Below are positions 1-8,893 of a stretch of DNA of 64,000 bases, piece after piece. The position numbers were made by a program, and so were the translations under genes. The notes under the pieces were generated by a model. It worked only from the letters and a program-made list of their open reading frames with translations. It was not told the origin of the DNA and made no database searches. Each line of letters starts with the position of its first letter. Position 1 is the stretch's first letter. The DNA comes from Galbitalea sp036271875 (GTDB lineage: Bacteria; Actinomycetota; Actinomycetes; Actinomycetales; Microbacteriaceae), in the NCBI GenBank assembly GCA_036271875.1, contig DATAZU010000016.1, positions 17,291 through 81,290 of the forward strand, written 5' to 3'.

Positions 1-825
1 GGCGAGAAACCGTTCGCCGCGACTCTCGACGAGGGTCGACAGATTGTTGCGGCCGCCGCCGCGGCCGGGCGTCGCGCGGGATCCGCTCCGGACACCGTCC
101 TCGGCACCGGCATCCAGACCGCTCGCTCGGCGGTCGACTCCGGATTGATCGGGCGACCGGTTTCGGCGACCGCAACCTGGGTTGCTCCTGGGCACGAGCG
201 CTGGCATCCCAATCCCGACTTCTACTACCGCGCTGGCGGTGGACCGCTGCTTGATATGGGGCCGTATTATCTGACGTCACTGGTCCACCTGCTCGGACCG
301 ATAGCCGCCGTCATCGGCAGGAGCTCCCGCGCGACGAGCGAGCGCGTCATCGCAACCGGGCCGCGTGCGGGCGAGCGTTTCCCCGTTGAAGTCGACACCC
401 ACGTCGTAGCGCTGCTGGAGCACGCGTCCGGCGCGCTCTCGTCGATCACTATGAGCTTCGACGCCGTTCACAGCACAGCCTCTTTCATTGAAGTTCACGG
501 CGAGTCGGGGTCGCTCGCCCTGCCCGATCCGAACCAGTTCGATGGCCAGACTCTCCTCTGGCGCGATGCCGAGGGCGAGCCGGAAGCGCTTCCCGAGCGC
601 GCCGGCTTTGTTGATTCCTCCCGCGGCGTTGGGCTCCTTGATTTGATTCGATCCACGCCCGACCAGGAACGTGCGAGCGGCGCGATGGGGATGCACGTCC
701 TCGAGGTCATGCTTGCCATCCTCGAGTCGGGCAGGACGGGGGAACGCGGTGTCATCGCGTCCACCGTTGAACGTCCACCACTCGTCCCGCTCACCAGCGC
801 CGAATCGTGGCGCCGTCACGCCTGA
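1..825 (+). CDS. Gfo/Idh/MocA-family NAD(P)-dependent oxidoreductase, C-terminal part (cut by window start)
   Basis: The frame is open from base 1, so the N-terminal Rossmann half lies outside the window. The first visible residues, GEKPFAATLDEG, contain the EKP motif of this family, whose lysine takes part in catalysis. Further on, GGGPLLDMGPYYL matches the substrate-side motif with the conserved D and the position usually held by a catalytic His or Tyr. Such enzymes oxidise or reduce sugars and cyclitols at one hydroxyl using NAD(P). The next gene starts about 45 bases downstream on the same strand, and the rest of the run is a sugar-acid catabolic operon. A sugar or sugar-acid dehydrogenase role is inferred; the exact substrate cannot be told. 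Confidence 0.85.
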   Translation, partial: GEKPFAATLDEGRQIVAAAAAAGRRAGSAPDTVLGTGIQTARSAVDSGLIGRPVSATATWVAPGHERWHPNPDFYYRAGGGPLLDMGPYYLTSLVHLLGPIAAVIGRSSRATSERVIATGPRAGERFPVEVDTHVVALLEHASGALSSITMSFDAVHSTASFIEVHGESGSLALPDPNQFDGQTLLWRDAEGEPEALPERAGFVDSSRGVGLLDLIRSTPDQERASGAMGMHVLEVMLAILESGRTGERGVIASTVERPPLVPLTSAESWRRHA

Positions 826-870
826 GGCGTGCCCACCCAAGTTTGTGCACCAGAACCAGGAGAACAACCA

Positions 871-1668
871 ATGAAAACCGAAACGTCTTCGCCGCCCCCA
901 GTCTGGCCATTACCGGTCCGTGGCGCAGAGTTCACCCGCGCCGACGCCGATGTCATCGATCGCATGGGTGCCATTAGCGCGGCGACCGCCTGCGCGAAGC
1001 TGAACGGCATGGGCATCACCCGCACGGCGGTGCAGGGTCCCACCGCGCTCGAGGCCGGCAGTCGAGTCGTCGGATCGGCCCTCACACTCCAGTTCATGCC
1101 GCGGAGAGAAGATGTCGCGAGCGGCCTCGGCACACAGGAGTATGTCGAGCGTCACACCGCGCTGTGGGCCGTCCTCGAAACGGTGCAGCCGGGCGACGTT
1201 CTGGTTGTGCAGGCCTTCGGAAGTCCGTTTACCGGATGCTTCGGAGACATGCTGGTGCGGTACTTCAAGCGACGCGGGGGAGCGGGCATCGTCGTGGATG
1301 GACGCATCCGCGATGTCGCGCGGGTTCGCGAGCTCGGGGTGCCGATTTGGTGTACCGGAGCAACCCCGCAATACGCGTCCCAGGAAGACCTGTTTCCTTG
1401 GGCGTACGATGTGCCCGTGGCAGCAGGCGGTGTGCTCTGCCTCCCCGGCGATGTCGTCGTGGCCGACGATGATGGCGCCGTGATCGTGCCAGCAGGCAAG
1501 GCTCTCGAACTGGTTGAAGACGCGGAAGATCACGAGAATTGGGAAGTTTTCAGTCGATTGCGGCTCGAGCAGGGAGCGCGACTATCGGACTACTACCCGC
1601 TCAGCGACAATAGCCGCGCGGAATACGAAGCATGGCGGGCCGGACAGCGCGAGCTTCAGCACAAGTGA
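871..1668 (+). CDS. RraA-family protein, likely 4-hydroxy-2-oxoacid aldolase
   Basis: This 265-residue protein has the RraA / HMG-CHA aldolase signature GGAGIVVDGRIRDVAR, with the Arg and Asp that bind pyruvate enolate and the divalent metal. A C-terminal GDVVVADDDGAVIVP stretch is typical of the family. Members of this length are usually class II pyruvate aldolases or unassigned relatives rather than the RNase E inhibitor of E. coli, and actinobacteria of this kind are not expected to use that inhibitor. ATG 871 is preferred over an in-frame GTG at 829 because AGGAG lies about nine bases before it. In this operon it could split a 2-keto-3-deoxy sugar acid into pyruvate and an aldehyde; that is inference. 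Confidence 0.8.
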   Translation: MKTETSSPPPVWPLPVRGAEFTRADADVIDRMGAISAATACAKLNGMGITRTAVQGPTALEAGSRVVGSALTLQFMPRREDVASGLGTQEYVERHTALWAVLETVQPGDVLVVQAFGSPFTGCFGDMLVRYFKRRGGAGIVVDGRIRDVARVRELGVPIWCTGATPQYASQEDLFPWAYDVPVAAGGVLCLPGDVVVADDDGAVIVPAGKALELVEDAEDHENWEVFSRLRLEQGARLSDYYPLSDNSRAEYEAWRAGQRELQHK

Positions 1669-2444
1669 TCCTCGACAGCCACATCCACCTCTGGGACGAC
1701 GCAATCGCTGCGGCCGACTGGCTGCGCGGTCCTTCCAGTGCCGAGATTCGCAGGCCATTCACGCTCGACCAGTACACCGAGGGGATTGCCAATCTCGGGG
1801 TTCGCGCGGCGATCGTCGTCACTGCCGAGCAATCGGTCGCCGAGACATCTCGGTTGATTGACGAATGTGACGGTTCTGATCTCATTGCGGGGATCGTCGG
1901 ATGGGTGGACCTCACTGGCGCGATCGAACAGCCGCTCGACAGGCTCCTCGGTATCCGGCACTCGGTGATCTCAGAGGATGCCAGATGGCTGGATCGATCC
2001 GACGTCCGCCGGGGACTCACGGAGTTTGCGCGCGCCGGACTCGTATTCGAGGTGCTCGCGGCCGCTCGCGATCTGCCGTCCATCATCAGATGCGCGGACT
2101 CATACCCCACGCTCACAATTGTTGTTGATCACCTGGGAAGTCCGCCCGAGAGACCGGACGAGTGGGCCGCATGGCGGGCCTCGATAGAGATGATCGCGCT
2201 TCGCGAGAACGTGCGGTTCAAAATGTCCGGAACCATCCTCGACGCCGCCACCGTCGACGTCGTCCTCACCGGGCTCGGTCCCGAGCGGCTCATGTTTGGA
2301 TCGAACTGGCCCGTGTCCCTGCTGGTTGCATCGCTGGATGAGGAGCTCGGCGCGTTGAGGGCGGCAACGGTGTCGCTGTCGCCCAGCGAATCCGATCAGC
2401 TAATGGCAGGAACCGCAATCGAGAGTTACGGGCTCGCAGTATGA
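1665..2444 (+). CDS. Amidohydrolase-family sugar lactonase (L-fucono/L-rhamnono-lactonase type)
   Basis: This is a TIM-barrel amidohydrolase of the PF04909 type. It starts ILDSHIHLWD, where HxH supplies metal ligands, and later has VVDHLG and the C-terminal GSNWPVS motif seen in L-fuconolactone and L-rhamnonolactone hydrolases. Such enzymes open the 1,4-lactone made by the sugar dehydrogenase. GTG 1665 overlaps the stop of the preceding gene (GTGA), implying translational coupling, and puts the first beta strand directly at the N terminus as in the family. An upstream ATG at 1632 is possible but adds residues the family does not have. The next gene overlaps it by ATGA. Confidence 0.78.
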   Translation: MILDSHIHLWDDAIAAADWLRGPSSAEIRRPFTLDQYTEGIANLGVRAAIVVTAEQSVAETSRLIDECDGSDLIAGIVGWVDLTGAIEQPLDRLLGIRHSVISEDARWLDRSDVRRGLTEFARAGLVFEVLAAARDLPSIIRCADSYPTLTIVVDHLGSPPERPDEWAAWRASIEMIALRENVRFKMSGTILDAATVDVVLTGLGPERLMFGSNWPVSLLVASLDEELGALRAATVSLSPSESDQLMAGTAIESYGLAV

Positions 2445-3400
2445 GACACAACAGGATCGGATCCTCATCAGTCGAGGTCACGGCAATGGGTCTTGGCACC
2501 GCGCAACTCGGCGACCTCTATGAAGCGCTCGATCAGGACCGCGCGACCTCGATCGTTGACGCAGCGTGGAACGCGGGAATCCGCTATTTCGACACTGCCC
2601 CGCACTACGGTCTCGGGCTGGCGGAGAAGCGGCTCGGTGTCGCATTGGCGCCGTATCGCCGCCACGACTACGTCGTCAGCTCAAAGGTCGGCCGCATCGT
2701 CGCGCCTGGTAGTGACGGCACGCCCCGGCGACGATGGGACTTCAGCGCGTCCGGGATCCGTCGGTCCATCGATGACTCGCTTACGCGGCTGGGGCTCGAC
2801 CGGATCGATATCGCGCTCATCCATGACCCCCAGGGACACCTCTTTGAGGCTCTCAATTACGCGTATCCGGCCCTGGCAAAGCTTCGAGCAGACGGCGTCG
2901 TCGGTGCGATCGGGGTTGGCAGCGGCGACCTTGGCGCGCTTGGCGCATTCGCTCGAGAGACCGACATCGATGCCGCAATGATCGCCGGCCGATATACCCT
3001 CCTCGAGCAGCCTGCGCTCGAGGAGGTCATTCCGGCCTGCATCGAGGCGGGAATTTCCGTCCTGAACGCTGGTGTGTTCAACAGCGGGCTCCTCGGCGCG
3101 ACGAACCCGTCCGCGGACTCGAAGTATGAGTACGCAGCGGTTCCGCCGGAGTTGCTGGAGCGCGCCCGGCGTCTTGCCGATGTCGCCCGGAACGGTGGCA
3201 GCACGCTTCCCCAGGCCGCGCTGCGGTTCGCTGGGCGCGACCCCGTCGTCAGTTCGGTCGTCGTGGGCGCCGATGGTCCGGAGCAGCTCAGACAAAACGT
3301 TGCCATGTTCGAAGATCCCCGCTCGATGGATGACCTGTGGGCGTCGCTCGAGCAAGCGCACCTCATCCCGTCATCGTTGAATAGTCCGTCACGGAAGTGA
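2441..3400 (+). CDS. Aldo/keto reductase, L-fucose (D-threo-aldose) 1-dehydrogenase-like
   Basis: This is a 319-residue AKR barrel. D51 and Y56 in YFDTAPHYG, K82 in VVSSKVGR and the His in IALIHDP form the usual catalytic tetrad. The segment DTAPHYGLGLAEKRLG is characteristic of the D-threo-aldose 1-dehydrogenase / pyridoxal dehydrogenase branch, which oxidises L-fucose and related aldoses at C1 to the lactone with NAD(P). The start overlaps the preceding stop as ATGA. Next to a lactonase of the matching type, it is the likely first step of the pathway. The exact sugar (L-fucose, L-rhamnose, L-galactose or D-arabinose) is not determined by the sequence. Confidence 0.8.
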   Translation: MRHNRIGSSSVEVTAMGLGTAQLGDLYEALDQDRATSIVDAAWNAGIRYFDTAPHYGLGLAEKRLGVALAPYRRHDYVVSSKVGRIVAPGSDGTPRRRWDFSASGIRRSIDDSLTRLGLDRIDIALIHDPQGHLFEALNYAYPALAKLRADGVVGAIGVGSGDLGALGAFARETDIDAAMIAGRYTLLEQPALEEVIPACIEAGISVLNAGVFNSGLLGATNPSADSKYEYAAVPPELLERARRLADVARNGGSTLPQAALRFAGRDPVVSSVVVGADGPEQLRQNVAMFEDPRSMDDLWASLEQAHLIPSSLNSPSRK

Positions 3401-3407
3401 GCTGACA

Positions 3408-4283
3408 GTGAGATTCATGCGCATCGGGGACGTTGGTCGCGAACGTCCGGTCGTCGAGGTCGATGGCCACCATTTTGAGCTCGGATCCGTGACGTCAGAC
3501 ATCGACGCGGCGTTCTGGGTCGACGGACCGGCTCGTGTTGCGGCAGCCATCGCGGCGGACGCTCTGACGAAAGTCGAGATCTCGGGAATCCGGATCGGTT
3601 CGCCTATGGCGCGGCCGGGTGCGGTCATCTGTATCGGCCTGAACTATGCAGCGCACGCTGCCGAGTCCGGGGCCCTTCCGCCGGACCATCCGATCCTGTT
3701 CCTCAAGACCCCGAACACGGTCGCCGGGCCGAACGACGACGTCGCGATTCCCGCTGGCTCAGTCAAAACTGACTGGGAGGTGGAACTCGGTGTTGTCATC
3801 GGCCGCGCCGCGAGCTATCTCCTGACCGACGACGAGGCCCTGGCCAGCCTTGCCGGGTTCGTCTTGGTCGATGACCTGTCTGAGCGCACCTATCAGCTCG
3901 AAATCTCGGGCGGCCAGTGGAGCAAGGGTAAGTCGCTCAAGGGATTCACACCGACGGGACCGGTGCTTGTTACTGCGGACGAACTGGACTCGGGCAACCT
4001 CGGGATCCGCAGCTTCGTCAACGGTGAACCACGACAGCATTCGAATACCAGGGACATGATTTTCACTGTGGCCGCCCTCGTCAGGGATCTCAGCCACTAC
4101 ATGGAACTCGAGCCGGGCGACCTCATCATCACAGGCACACCGGAGGGCGTCGCACTCTCCGGGCGATTCCCCTACCTGGCCGACGGCGATGTGGTACGAG
4201 TCGAGATTGACGGGCTGGGAAGCCAGGAGCATCGCATCGTTCGCCGTGCATCAACAATCGGCAAAGAACAAGAAAGCGACTAA
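3408..4283 (+). CDS. Fumarylacetoacetate hydrolase (FAH)-family protein
   Basis: This 291-residue protein carries the FAH fold signatures: CIGLNYAAHAAE, FLKTPNTVAGPNDDV, DWEVELGVVIGR with the metal-binding E/D residues, and ITGTPEGVA near the C terminus. In non-phosphorylating L-fucose and L-rhamnose pathways a protein of this family hydrolyses the 2,4-diketo-3-deoxy acid to pyruvate and L-lactate; elsewhere it can be a decarboxylase or isomerase of aromatic catabolism. GTG 3408 is chosen because GGAAG sits about ten bases upstream; ATG 3417 is the alternative. It lies seven bases after the reductase and three before the SDR. Confidence 0.82.
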   Translation: MRFMRIGDVGRERPVVEVDGHHFELGSVTSDIDAAFWVDGPARVAAAIAADALTKVEISGIRIGSPMARPGAVICIGLNYAAHAAESGALPPDHPILFLKTPNTVAGPNDDVAIPAGSVKTDWEVELGVVIGRAASYLLTDDEALASLAGFVLVDDLSERTYQLEISGGQWSKGKSLKGFTPTGPVLVTADELDSGNLGIRSFVNGEPRQHSNTRDMIFTVAALVRDLSHYMELEPGDLIITGTPEGVALSGRFPYLADGDVVRVEIDGLGSQEHRIVRRASTIGKEQESD

Positions 4284-4286
4284 CCA

Positions 4287-5042
4287 ATGCCCCGTGAATT
4301 CGAGTCACTGCGTGCAATCGTCACCGGTGGTGCCTCGGGAATTGGTGCCGCAACCACAGCGCTGCTTCTCGAGCGGGGCTGCCGCGTCGCGGTCCTTGAT
4401 CTGGCTCCTGCGGCTGCCCCGGCGGATTCCATTGCGATTGGCTGCGATATCGGGGATACCGACTCGGTCGTCCTGGCGGTCGCGGACGCGATCAACCAGT
4501 TGGGCGGTCTCGACATCCTGGTGAACAACGCGGGCATCGGCGCCCAGGGCGATGTGATGGCAAATCCCGAGGACGAGTGGCAACGCGTGTTCAATGTCAA
4601 TGTGTTCGGCATCATGCGGGTCACCAGGGCAGCGCTGCCCGCGCTGCGCAACTCGCGGCACGCGGCCATCGTGAACACCTCGTCGATTGCTGCCACTGCC
4701 GGGTTGCCGCAGCGAGCCTTGTATTCCGCGAGTAAGGGCGCCGTTCACGCGTTGACGCTGGCCATGGCCGCCGACCACCTCCCCGAGGGAATTCGAGTTA
4801 ACGCTGTTGCACCGGGGACCGCGGACACGCCGTGGGTCGGGCGACTACTCGAGAGTGCAGAGAACTCACACGGCGAACGTGCCGCGCTCGAAGCCCGCCA
4901 ACCCCACGGCCGGCTGGTGAGCGCGGCAGAAGTCGCGAACGCCATCGCATACCTGGCGAGCCCGCGGGGCGGGTCGAGCGTCGGTGTGACCCTCCACGTC
5001 GACGGTGGCATGGACTCGCTCCGGCTTCGGCCGGCAGGCTGA
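4287..5042 (+). CDS. SDR-family dehydrogenase, likely 2-keto-3-deoxy sugar-acid dehydrogenase
   Basis: This is a classical 251-residue short-chain dehydrogenase. TGGASGIG (residues 13-20) binds the dinucleotide, an Asp at about residue 38 at the end of the second strand points to NAD over NADP, and NNAGIG, the serine of NTSSI and Y146/K150 (YSASK) complete the active site. In deoxysugar pathways an SDR of this size oxidises 2-keto-3-deoxy-L-fuconate or -rhamnonate at C4 to the diketo acid, which the adjacent FAH-type enzyme would then cleave. The pairing of these two genes supports that role, but other sugar alcohols remain possible. Confidence 0.83.
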   Translation: MPREFESLRAIVTGGASGIGAATTALLLERGCRVAVLDLAPAAAPADSIAIGCDIGDTDSVVLAVADAINQLGGLDILVNNAGIGAQGDVMANPEDEWQRVFNVNVFGIMRVTRAALPALRNSRHAAIVNTSSIAATAGLPQRALYSASKGAVHALTLAMAADHLPEGIRVNAVAPGTADTPWVGRLLESAENSHGERAALEARQPHGRLVSAAEVANAIAYLASPRGGSSVGVTLHVDGGMDSLRLRPAG

Positions 5043-5044
5043 TC

Positions 5045-6625
5045 ATGGACGTTGCGGTGGACTTCGAGGCGGAGTTCACAACGGAGCCGCTCGCGCACTT
5101 TTGGAGCAGGGTGGTTGGAGCCGGTCGGGCTAATGAGGGCCTCCGTGCTGACTGGCAACGTCAACTCGGGAAGGCCCATGAACTGGGTGGCTTCGAGTAC
5201 GTACGATTCCATGGACTGTTCCACGGAGACATGTTCGTCTACCGCGAATGCGACGGCGTTGTCACGCCCTATTTCCAGTACGTTGACACGCTGTTTGACG
5301 CGATCCTTGATGCGGGCGTCCGGCCGTTCGTCGAGTTCGGCTTCTCTCCGCCGGAGCTCGCCCGGGAAACGGGCACCGTGTTCTGGTGGGGTGCGAACGG
5401 CTCGCCTCCCACCGACTATGTCAAGTGGGCGAAGCTCGTTGGTATGTGCGTCGAGCACTGGATCGATCGCTACGGCATTGGCGAGGTGCGATCGTGGTAC
5501 TTCGAAATCTGGAACGAACCCAACCTGGATCCGTTCTTTCGTGGTACCAGATCTGAGTACTTCGAGCTCTATCGAGTGTCCGTCGAGGCGATCAAGCGGG
5601 CGGATGAACAACTGCGAGTCGGCGGACCGGCGACGAGCAACTTCGTTCCGGATGCGAGGTTCGCTGGCGAGACGGAAGATCGTAACCAGCACGCCGTCGT
5701 TCTTGAAGCGAACGACCTCGACGCTCTTGACTGGAAACCCGTGTGGCTTGAGGAGTTCCTTGGCTACTGCCAGGCACAGCGGGTGCCCGTCGACTTCGTT
5801 TCCTGCCATCCCTATCCAACGGACTGGGCGCTCGACTCCCACAATCAGGGCCGGAAGCTGACGCGTGGCGTCGATGCGACGGCGACCGATCTGCGAACCA
5901 TTCGCGCGATCGTGGACGAGAGCGCGTTCCCCGACGCCGAGATTCACTTGACCGAGTGGAACTCGAGCTCGAGCCCCCGCGACAACACGCACGATTACAC
6001 TCAGGCCGCAACGTTTGTGGTGAAGGCGAACCTCGAGTCGATAGGGCTCGTCGACAGTCTCGCCTATTGGACCTTCACCGATATTTTCGAGGAGAACGGC
6101 GCCGGCCAGGAGCCGTTTCACGGTGGTTTCGGCATGATCAATCAACACGGCATACCCAAACCAACAATGCACGCGTATCGGATGCTGAACGCCCTCGGCG
6201 ATGAACTTGTGCTGCAAGAGCGGGGGTTCGTGGTAACTCGGGCGAGCAAGTCGGGAAAGGTCAGCAGCCTGATCTACCACTACCCCCAAGACGTTTCGCT
6301 GACCATCCCTGCATCGTTCGATACGCGCGATGTGGCCGACGCGACCCTCAAACTTGGCAGGGACGAGCCGCTGAACATCGAACTCACCGGTCTTCCGCCC
6401 GGGTCCGCATGGTCGCTGGAGGTTATCGACGAGGACCACGGCTCCGCGATTCCTGCCTGGGCATCCATGGGCGGCCCGAACAACCTGTCGCGTCAGGAAG
6501 TCGAACGCGTGACGTCTGCGGCGAACGCGGGACTGATTGAAGAGGTGCTGGTTGCATCGGATGGTGTCTTGCGGATTTCCCGGTTGCTGAAGCCATGGAG
6601 CATCGCGCTCCTCACGGAGCGGTGA
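5045..6625 (+). CDS. Glycoside hydrolase family 39 (beta-xylosidase-like)
   Basis: This 526-residue cytoplasmic glycosidase has no signal peptide. The barrel shows FEIWNEPN with the acid/base E158, and IHLTEWNSS with the nucleophile at about E304, both diagnostic of GH39 (clan GH-A). FHGLFHGDMFVY near residues 55-66 is also typical. The C-terminal third (about 420-526) is the beta-sandwich that follows the barrel in this family. GH39 includes beta-xylosidases and alpha-L-iduronidases; here the substrate is probably an imported oligosaccharide whose released sugar enters the upstream operon. ATG 5045 is two bases after the SDR stop. The open frame extends upstream inside the SDR gene, but those residues are not family-like. 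Confidence 0.85.
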   Translation: MDVAVDFEAEFTTEPLAHFWSRVVGAGRANEGLRADWQRQLGKAHELGGFEYVRFHGLFHGDMFVYRECDGVVTPYFQYVDTLFDAILDAGVRPFVEFGFSPPELARETGTVFWWGANGSPPTDYVKWAKLVGMCVEHWIDRYGIGEVRSWYFEIWNEPNLDPFFRGTRSEYFELYRVSVEAIKRADEQLRVGGPATSNFVPDARFAGETEDRNQHAVVLEANDLDALDWKPVWLEEFLGYCQAQRVPVDFVSCHPYPTDWALDSHNQGRKLTRGVDATATDLRTIRAIVDESAFPDAEIHLTEWNSSSSPRDNTHDYTQAATFVVKANLESIGLVDSLAYWTFTDIFEENGAGQEPFHGGFGMINQHGIPKPTMHAYRMLNALGDELVLQERGFVVTRASKSGKVSSLIYHYPQDVSLTIPASFDTRDVADATLKLGRDEPLNIELTGLPPGSAWSLEVIDEDHGSAIPAWASMGGPNNLSRQEVERVTSAANAGLIEEVLVASDGVLRISRLLKPWSIALLTER

Positions 6626-6635
6626 GTCTGGACGG

Positions 6636-6650
6636 GTACGCTGAGCGTAC
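6636..6650. promoter_or_regulatory. Palindromic operator upstream of the IclR gene
   Basis: GTACGCTGAGCGTAC is a 7-bp inverted repeat around one central base, between the GH39 stop and the IclR start. The same GTACGC-N3-GCGTAC layout recurs twice between the aldehyde dehydrogenase and P450 genes. It is read as the autoregulatory site of the IclR protein; assignment to that protein is by position only. Confidence 0.6.
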
Positions 6651-6674
6651 AGAACATTGGTTGGAAGGATCGAT

Positions 6675-7460
6675 TTGCCGATCAGCCGCGACGATCGCGA
6701 CTTCGTACAGACCCTCGAGCGAGGGCTGGCCGTGCTGCACGCGTTTGATGCTGAGCACGAAATGTTGACGCTCCGGGAAACTGCGGACGCCGCGGGAATA
6801 TCGCGTCCGGCAGCGCGCCGACTATTGCTGACCCTCGAAGCGCTGGGCTATCTGACCAGCGAGGGATCCAGTTACCGGCTGACCCCTCAAGTGTTGAGGT
6901 TTGCGGACGCCTACCTGGGATCGAGAGCGATCCATGAGATCGCTCAGCGCCAGTTGGTCTCTTTCTCGACCGACGTCGGCGAGGCCGGCTCAATGTCCAT
7001 GCTGGACGGCACGGAGATCGTGCTTGTTGTACGCACCCCGGTGAACCGAATGCGATCCTATCTGCTTGGTCTCGGCGAGAGGATGCCGGCGTACGCGACT
7101 GCTCAGGGGCGAGTGTTGTTAGCCGACCTGAGTGACACAGCCCTCAATCGCTTCTTCCAGGAGGCAGATTTGCGGCCGCTGACCGGACGGACTCTCACCG
7201 ACGAGTCTCGACTTCGGGCCGAGTTGACAACTATTGCGCAACGGGGATGGGCGCTGCTCGACCAGGAGTATGAGACGAACATGCGTTCAATCGGTGTTCC
7301 CATTCGCGACTACTACGGTGAGGTGGTGGCTTCGATCGGCTGCATGTGCAACTCCGACCGGGTCTCGCTCGCGGATCTCCGTGACCGATTCATCCCGAGG
7401 TTGCAACAGGCTGCTGCCAACATCGAGGCGGAGCTCGGCGCTCGAGTGGAAATCGCCTAG
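6675..7460 (+). CDS. IclR-family transcriptional regulator
   Basis: The protein has an N-terminal winged helix (FVQTLERGLAVLHAF, then the helix-turn-helix of LRETADAAGISRPAARRLLLTLE) followed by the IclR effector domain (about residues 80-260) with the usual GERMPAYATAQGRVLLA segment. Such regulators bind a small carboxylate or aromatic ligand and control the adjacent catabolic genes. TTG 6675 is chosen because GGAAGG lies six bases before it; an earlier in-frame TTG is at 6657. The stop overlaps that of the convergent aldehyde dehydrogenase in the tetranucleotide CTAG. Three copies of one palindrome flank it and the P450 divergon, so it likely controls both. Confidence 0.85.
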   Translation: MPISRDDRDFVQTLERGLAVLHAFDAEHEMLTLRETADAAGISRPAARRLLLTLEALGYLTSEGSSYRLTPQVLRFADAYLGSRAIHEIAQRQLVSFSTDVGEAGSMSMLDGTEIVLVVRTPVNRMRSYLLGLGERMPAYATAQGRVLLADLSDTALNRFFQEADLRPLTGRTLTDESRLRAELTTIAQRGWALLDQEYETNMRSIGVPIRDYYGEVVASIGCMCNSDRVSLADLRDRFIPRLQQAAANIEAELGARVEIA

Positions 7461-8833
7461 CGCCGCCAAACGGTCTTGAGATTGCAGAATTCGCGGATGC
7501 CTTCGGCCGCGAGTTCGCGGCCGAATCCCGAGGCTTTGGTACCGCCGAACGGAAGCTCGGGGTATGAGGCGCTCATTCCATTCACAAACACGGCCCCGGC
7601 ATCGAGTTCGTTGATGAAGAACTCCTGCTCTTCAGGGTCGGTGCTCCAGACCGCCGAGCTGAGCCCAAACGCGGTCTGGTTGGCGATCCGGATGGCCTGC
7701 TCGCGATCGGAAACGCGATAAAGGGAAGCGACCGGCCCGAACGTCTCCTCCAGCACGATCCGCATATCGTCGGTCAGATCGCTGAGTACTGTCGGTTCGA
7801 AATACCAACCGGGCCCATCGACCGAGTTCCCACCCACAAGAACCCGGGCCCCCCTGGCGACCGCGTCGTCAACGAGTTCTGTCAGGTCTGCGCGTCCGGA
7901 CTCGGTGGCTATCGGCCCGACGTCGGTGGTCGGGCTCATCGGGTCCCCCACGACCAATGCGCGCATTCCGGCGGCGAACAGGTCGGCAAACTCGTCGTAC
8001 ACGTCCGTGTGAACCAGGAAGCGCTTCGCGGCGATACACGACTGTCCGTTGTTGTGAACGCGCGCCTTTACCGCGGTGGTGGCGGCGGTTGGTAGATCCG
8101 CACTTGGCATGACAATAAACGGATCCGAGCCACCCAACTCCATCAGGCTCTTCTTCACTTGAGCGCCGGCGATTGAGGCCACGGAACGCCCCGCGGACTC
8201 CGAACCGGTCAGGGTGACGGCTTTCACACGATCGTCTTCGAGAACGGACTTGACGTCGTGTGCGCCGACAAGCAGCGCACGAAACGAGCCAACGGGGAAT
8301 CCGCTCCTCTCGAAAATGGTGTCGAGGTACATGGCCGCCTGCGGAACGTTCGAGGCGTGTTTTAGGAGCCCGGCATTTCCCGCCATCAGCGCGGGAGCCG
8401 CGAAGCGGATCACCTGCCAGAGCGGATAGTTCCACGGCATTACGGCCAGCACGACACCCAGTGGCTCGTATCGCGCGTACGCTTGTGCGGCGCCAACCAA
8501 CTGCGGGTCTGCCAGTGGCTCGTCTGCCAGAAAATCCCGGGAGTGATCCGCGTAGAACCGCATGCTCTTGGCGCACTTCAGGACCTCGGTCCTTGCCTGC
8601 GCAAGGGGTTTTCCCATCTCGGTGGTGAGGATCCGAGCGCACTCGTCGGCCTCGCTCTCCATGGTGTCCGCGGCGGCCCTCATCCACGAGGCGCGCTCCT
8701 CAAAGGTCGTCTTTCGAAGCGCCAGATACGCAGACTGCGCTTCTTGGATCTTGCGCCCAACTGTCCATTGGTCGTCGGCGGCGAATTCCCGAACGAGTTC
8801 GGCCGTGGCGGGATTGATGGTTGCGATCGGCAA
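7457..8833 (-). CDS. NAD(P)-dependent aldehyde dehydrogenase, succinate-semialdehyde dehydrogenase type
   Basis: This 458-residue aldehyde dehydrogenase has PWNYPLWQV, the cofactor loop TGSESAG, the general-base Glu of LMELGGSDP, and the catalytic Cys of NNGQSCIAAKR. The family ending PFGGTKASGFGREL is intact. The length and the start PIATINPAT match the short GabD1-type branch. The start is TTG 8833, preceded by AGGAGA at good spacing; an ATG 37 codons upstream would run through the operators and is rejected. It is divergent from a P450 gene, and two operators lie between. It may oxidise an aldehyde from P450 action or a lactaldehyde from sugar cleavage; both are inference. Confidence 0.85.
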   Translation of the reverse strand: MPIATINPATAELVREFAADDQWTVGRKIQEAQSAYLALRKTTFEERASWMRAAADTMESEADECARILTTEMGKPLAQARTEVLKCAKSMRFYADHSRDFLADEPLADPQLVGAAQAYARYEPLGVVLAVMPWNYPLWQVIRFAAPALMAGNAGLLKHASNVPQAAMYLDTIFERSGFPVGSFRALLVGAHDVKSVLEDDRVKAVTLTGSESAGRSVASIAGAQVKKSLMELGGSDPFIVMPSADLPTAATTAVKARVHNNGQSCIAAKRFLVHTDVYDEFADLFAAGMRALVVGDPMSPTTDVGPIATESGRADLTELVDDAVARGARVLVGGNSVDGPGWYFEPTVLSDLTDDMRIVLEETFGPVASLYRVSDREQAIRIANQTAFGLSSAVWSTDPEEQEFFINELDAGAVFVNGMSASYPELPFGGTKASGFGRELAAEGIREFCNLKTVWRR

Positions 8834-8872
8834 GTAATTCTCCTTGCGTGGGGTACTCGGGATGCTTATGCT

Positions 8873-8887
8873 GTACGCACAGCGTAT
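8873..8887. promoter_or_regulatory. Operator copy 1 in the ALDH/P450 divergent promoter
   Basis: GTACGCACAGCGTAT matches GTACGC-N3-GCGTAC at 11 of 12 positions and equals the site before the IclR gene apart from the spacer and the last base. It lies 39 bases upstream of the aldehyde dehydrogenase start. Confidence 0.6.
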
Positions 8888-8893
8888 CGCGCA

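Noticed and set aside
6657..6674. Earlier TTG start for the IclR protein
   Set aside because: The GGAAGG ribosome site lies between this codon and TTG 6675, so it can only serve the later start.
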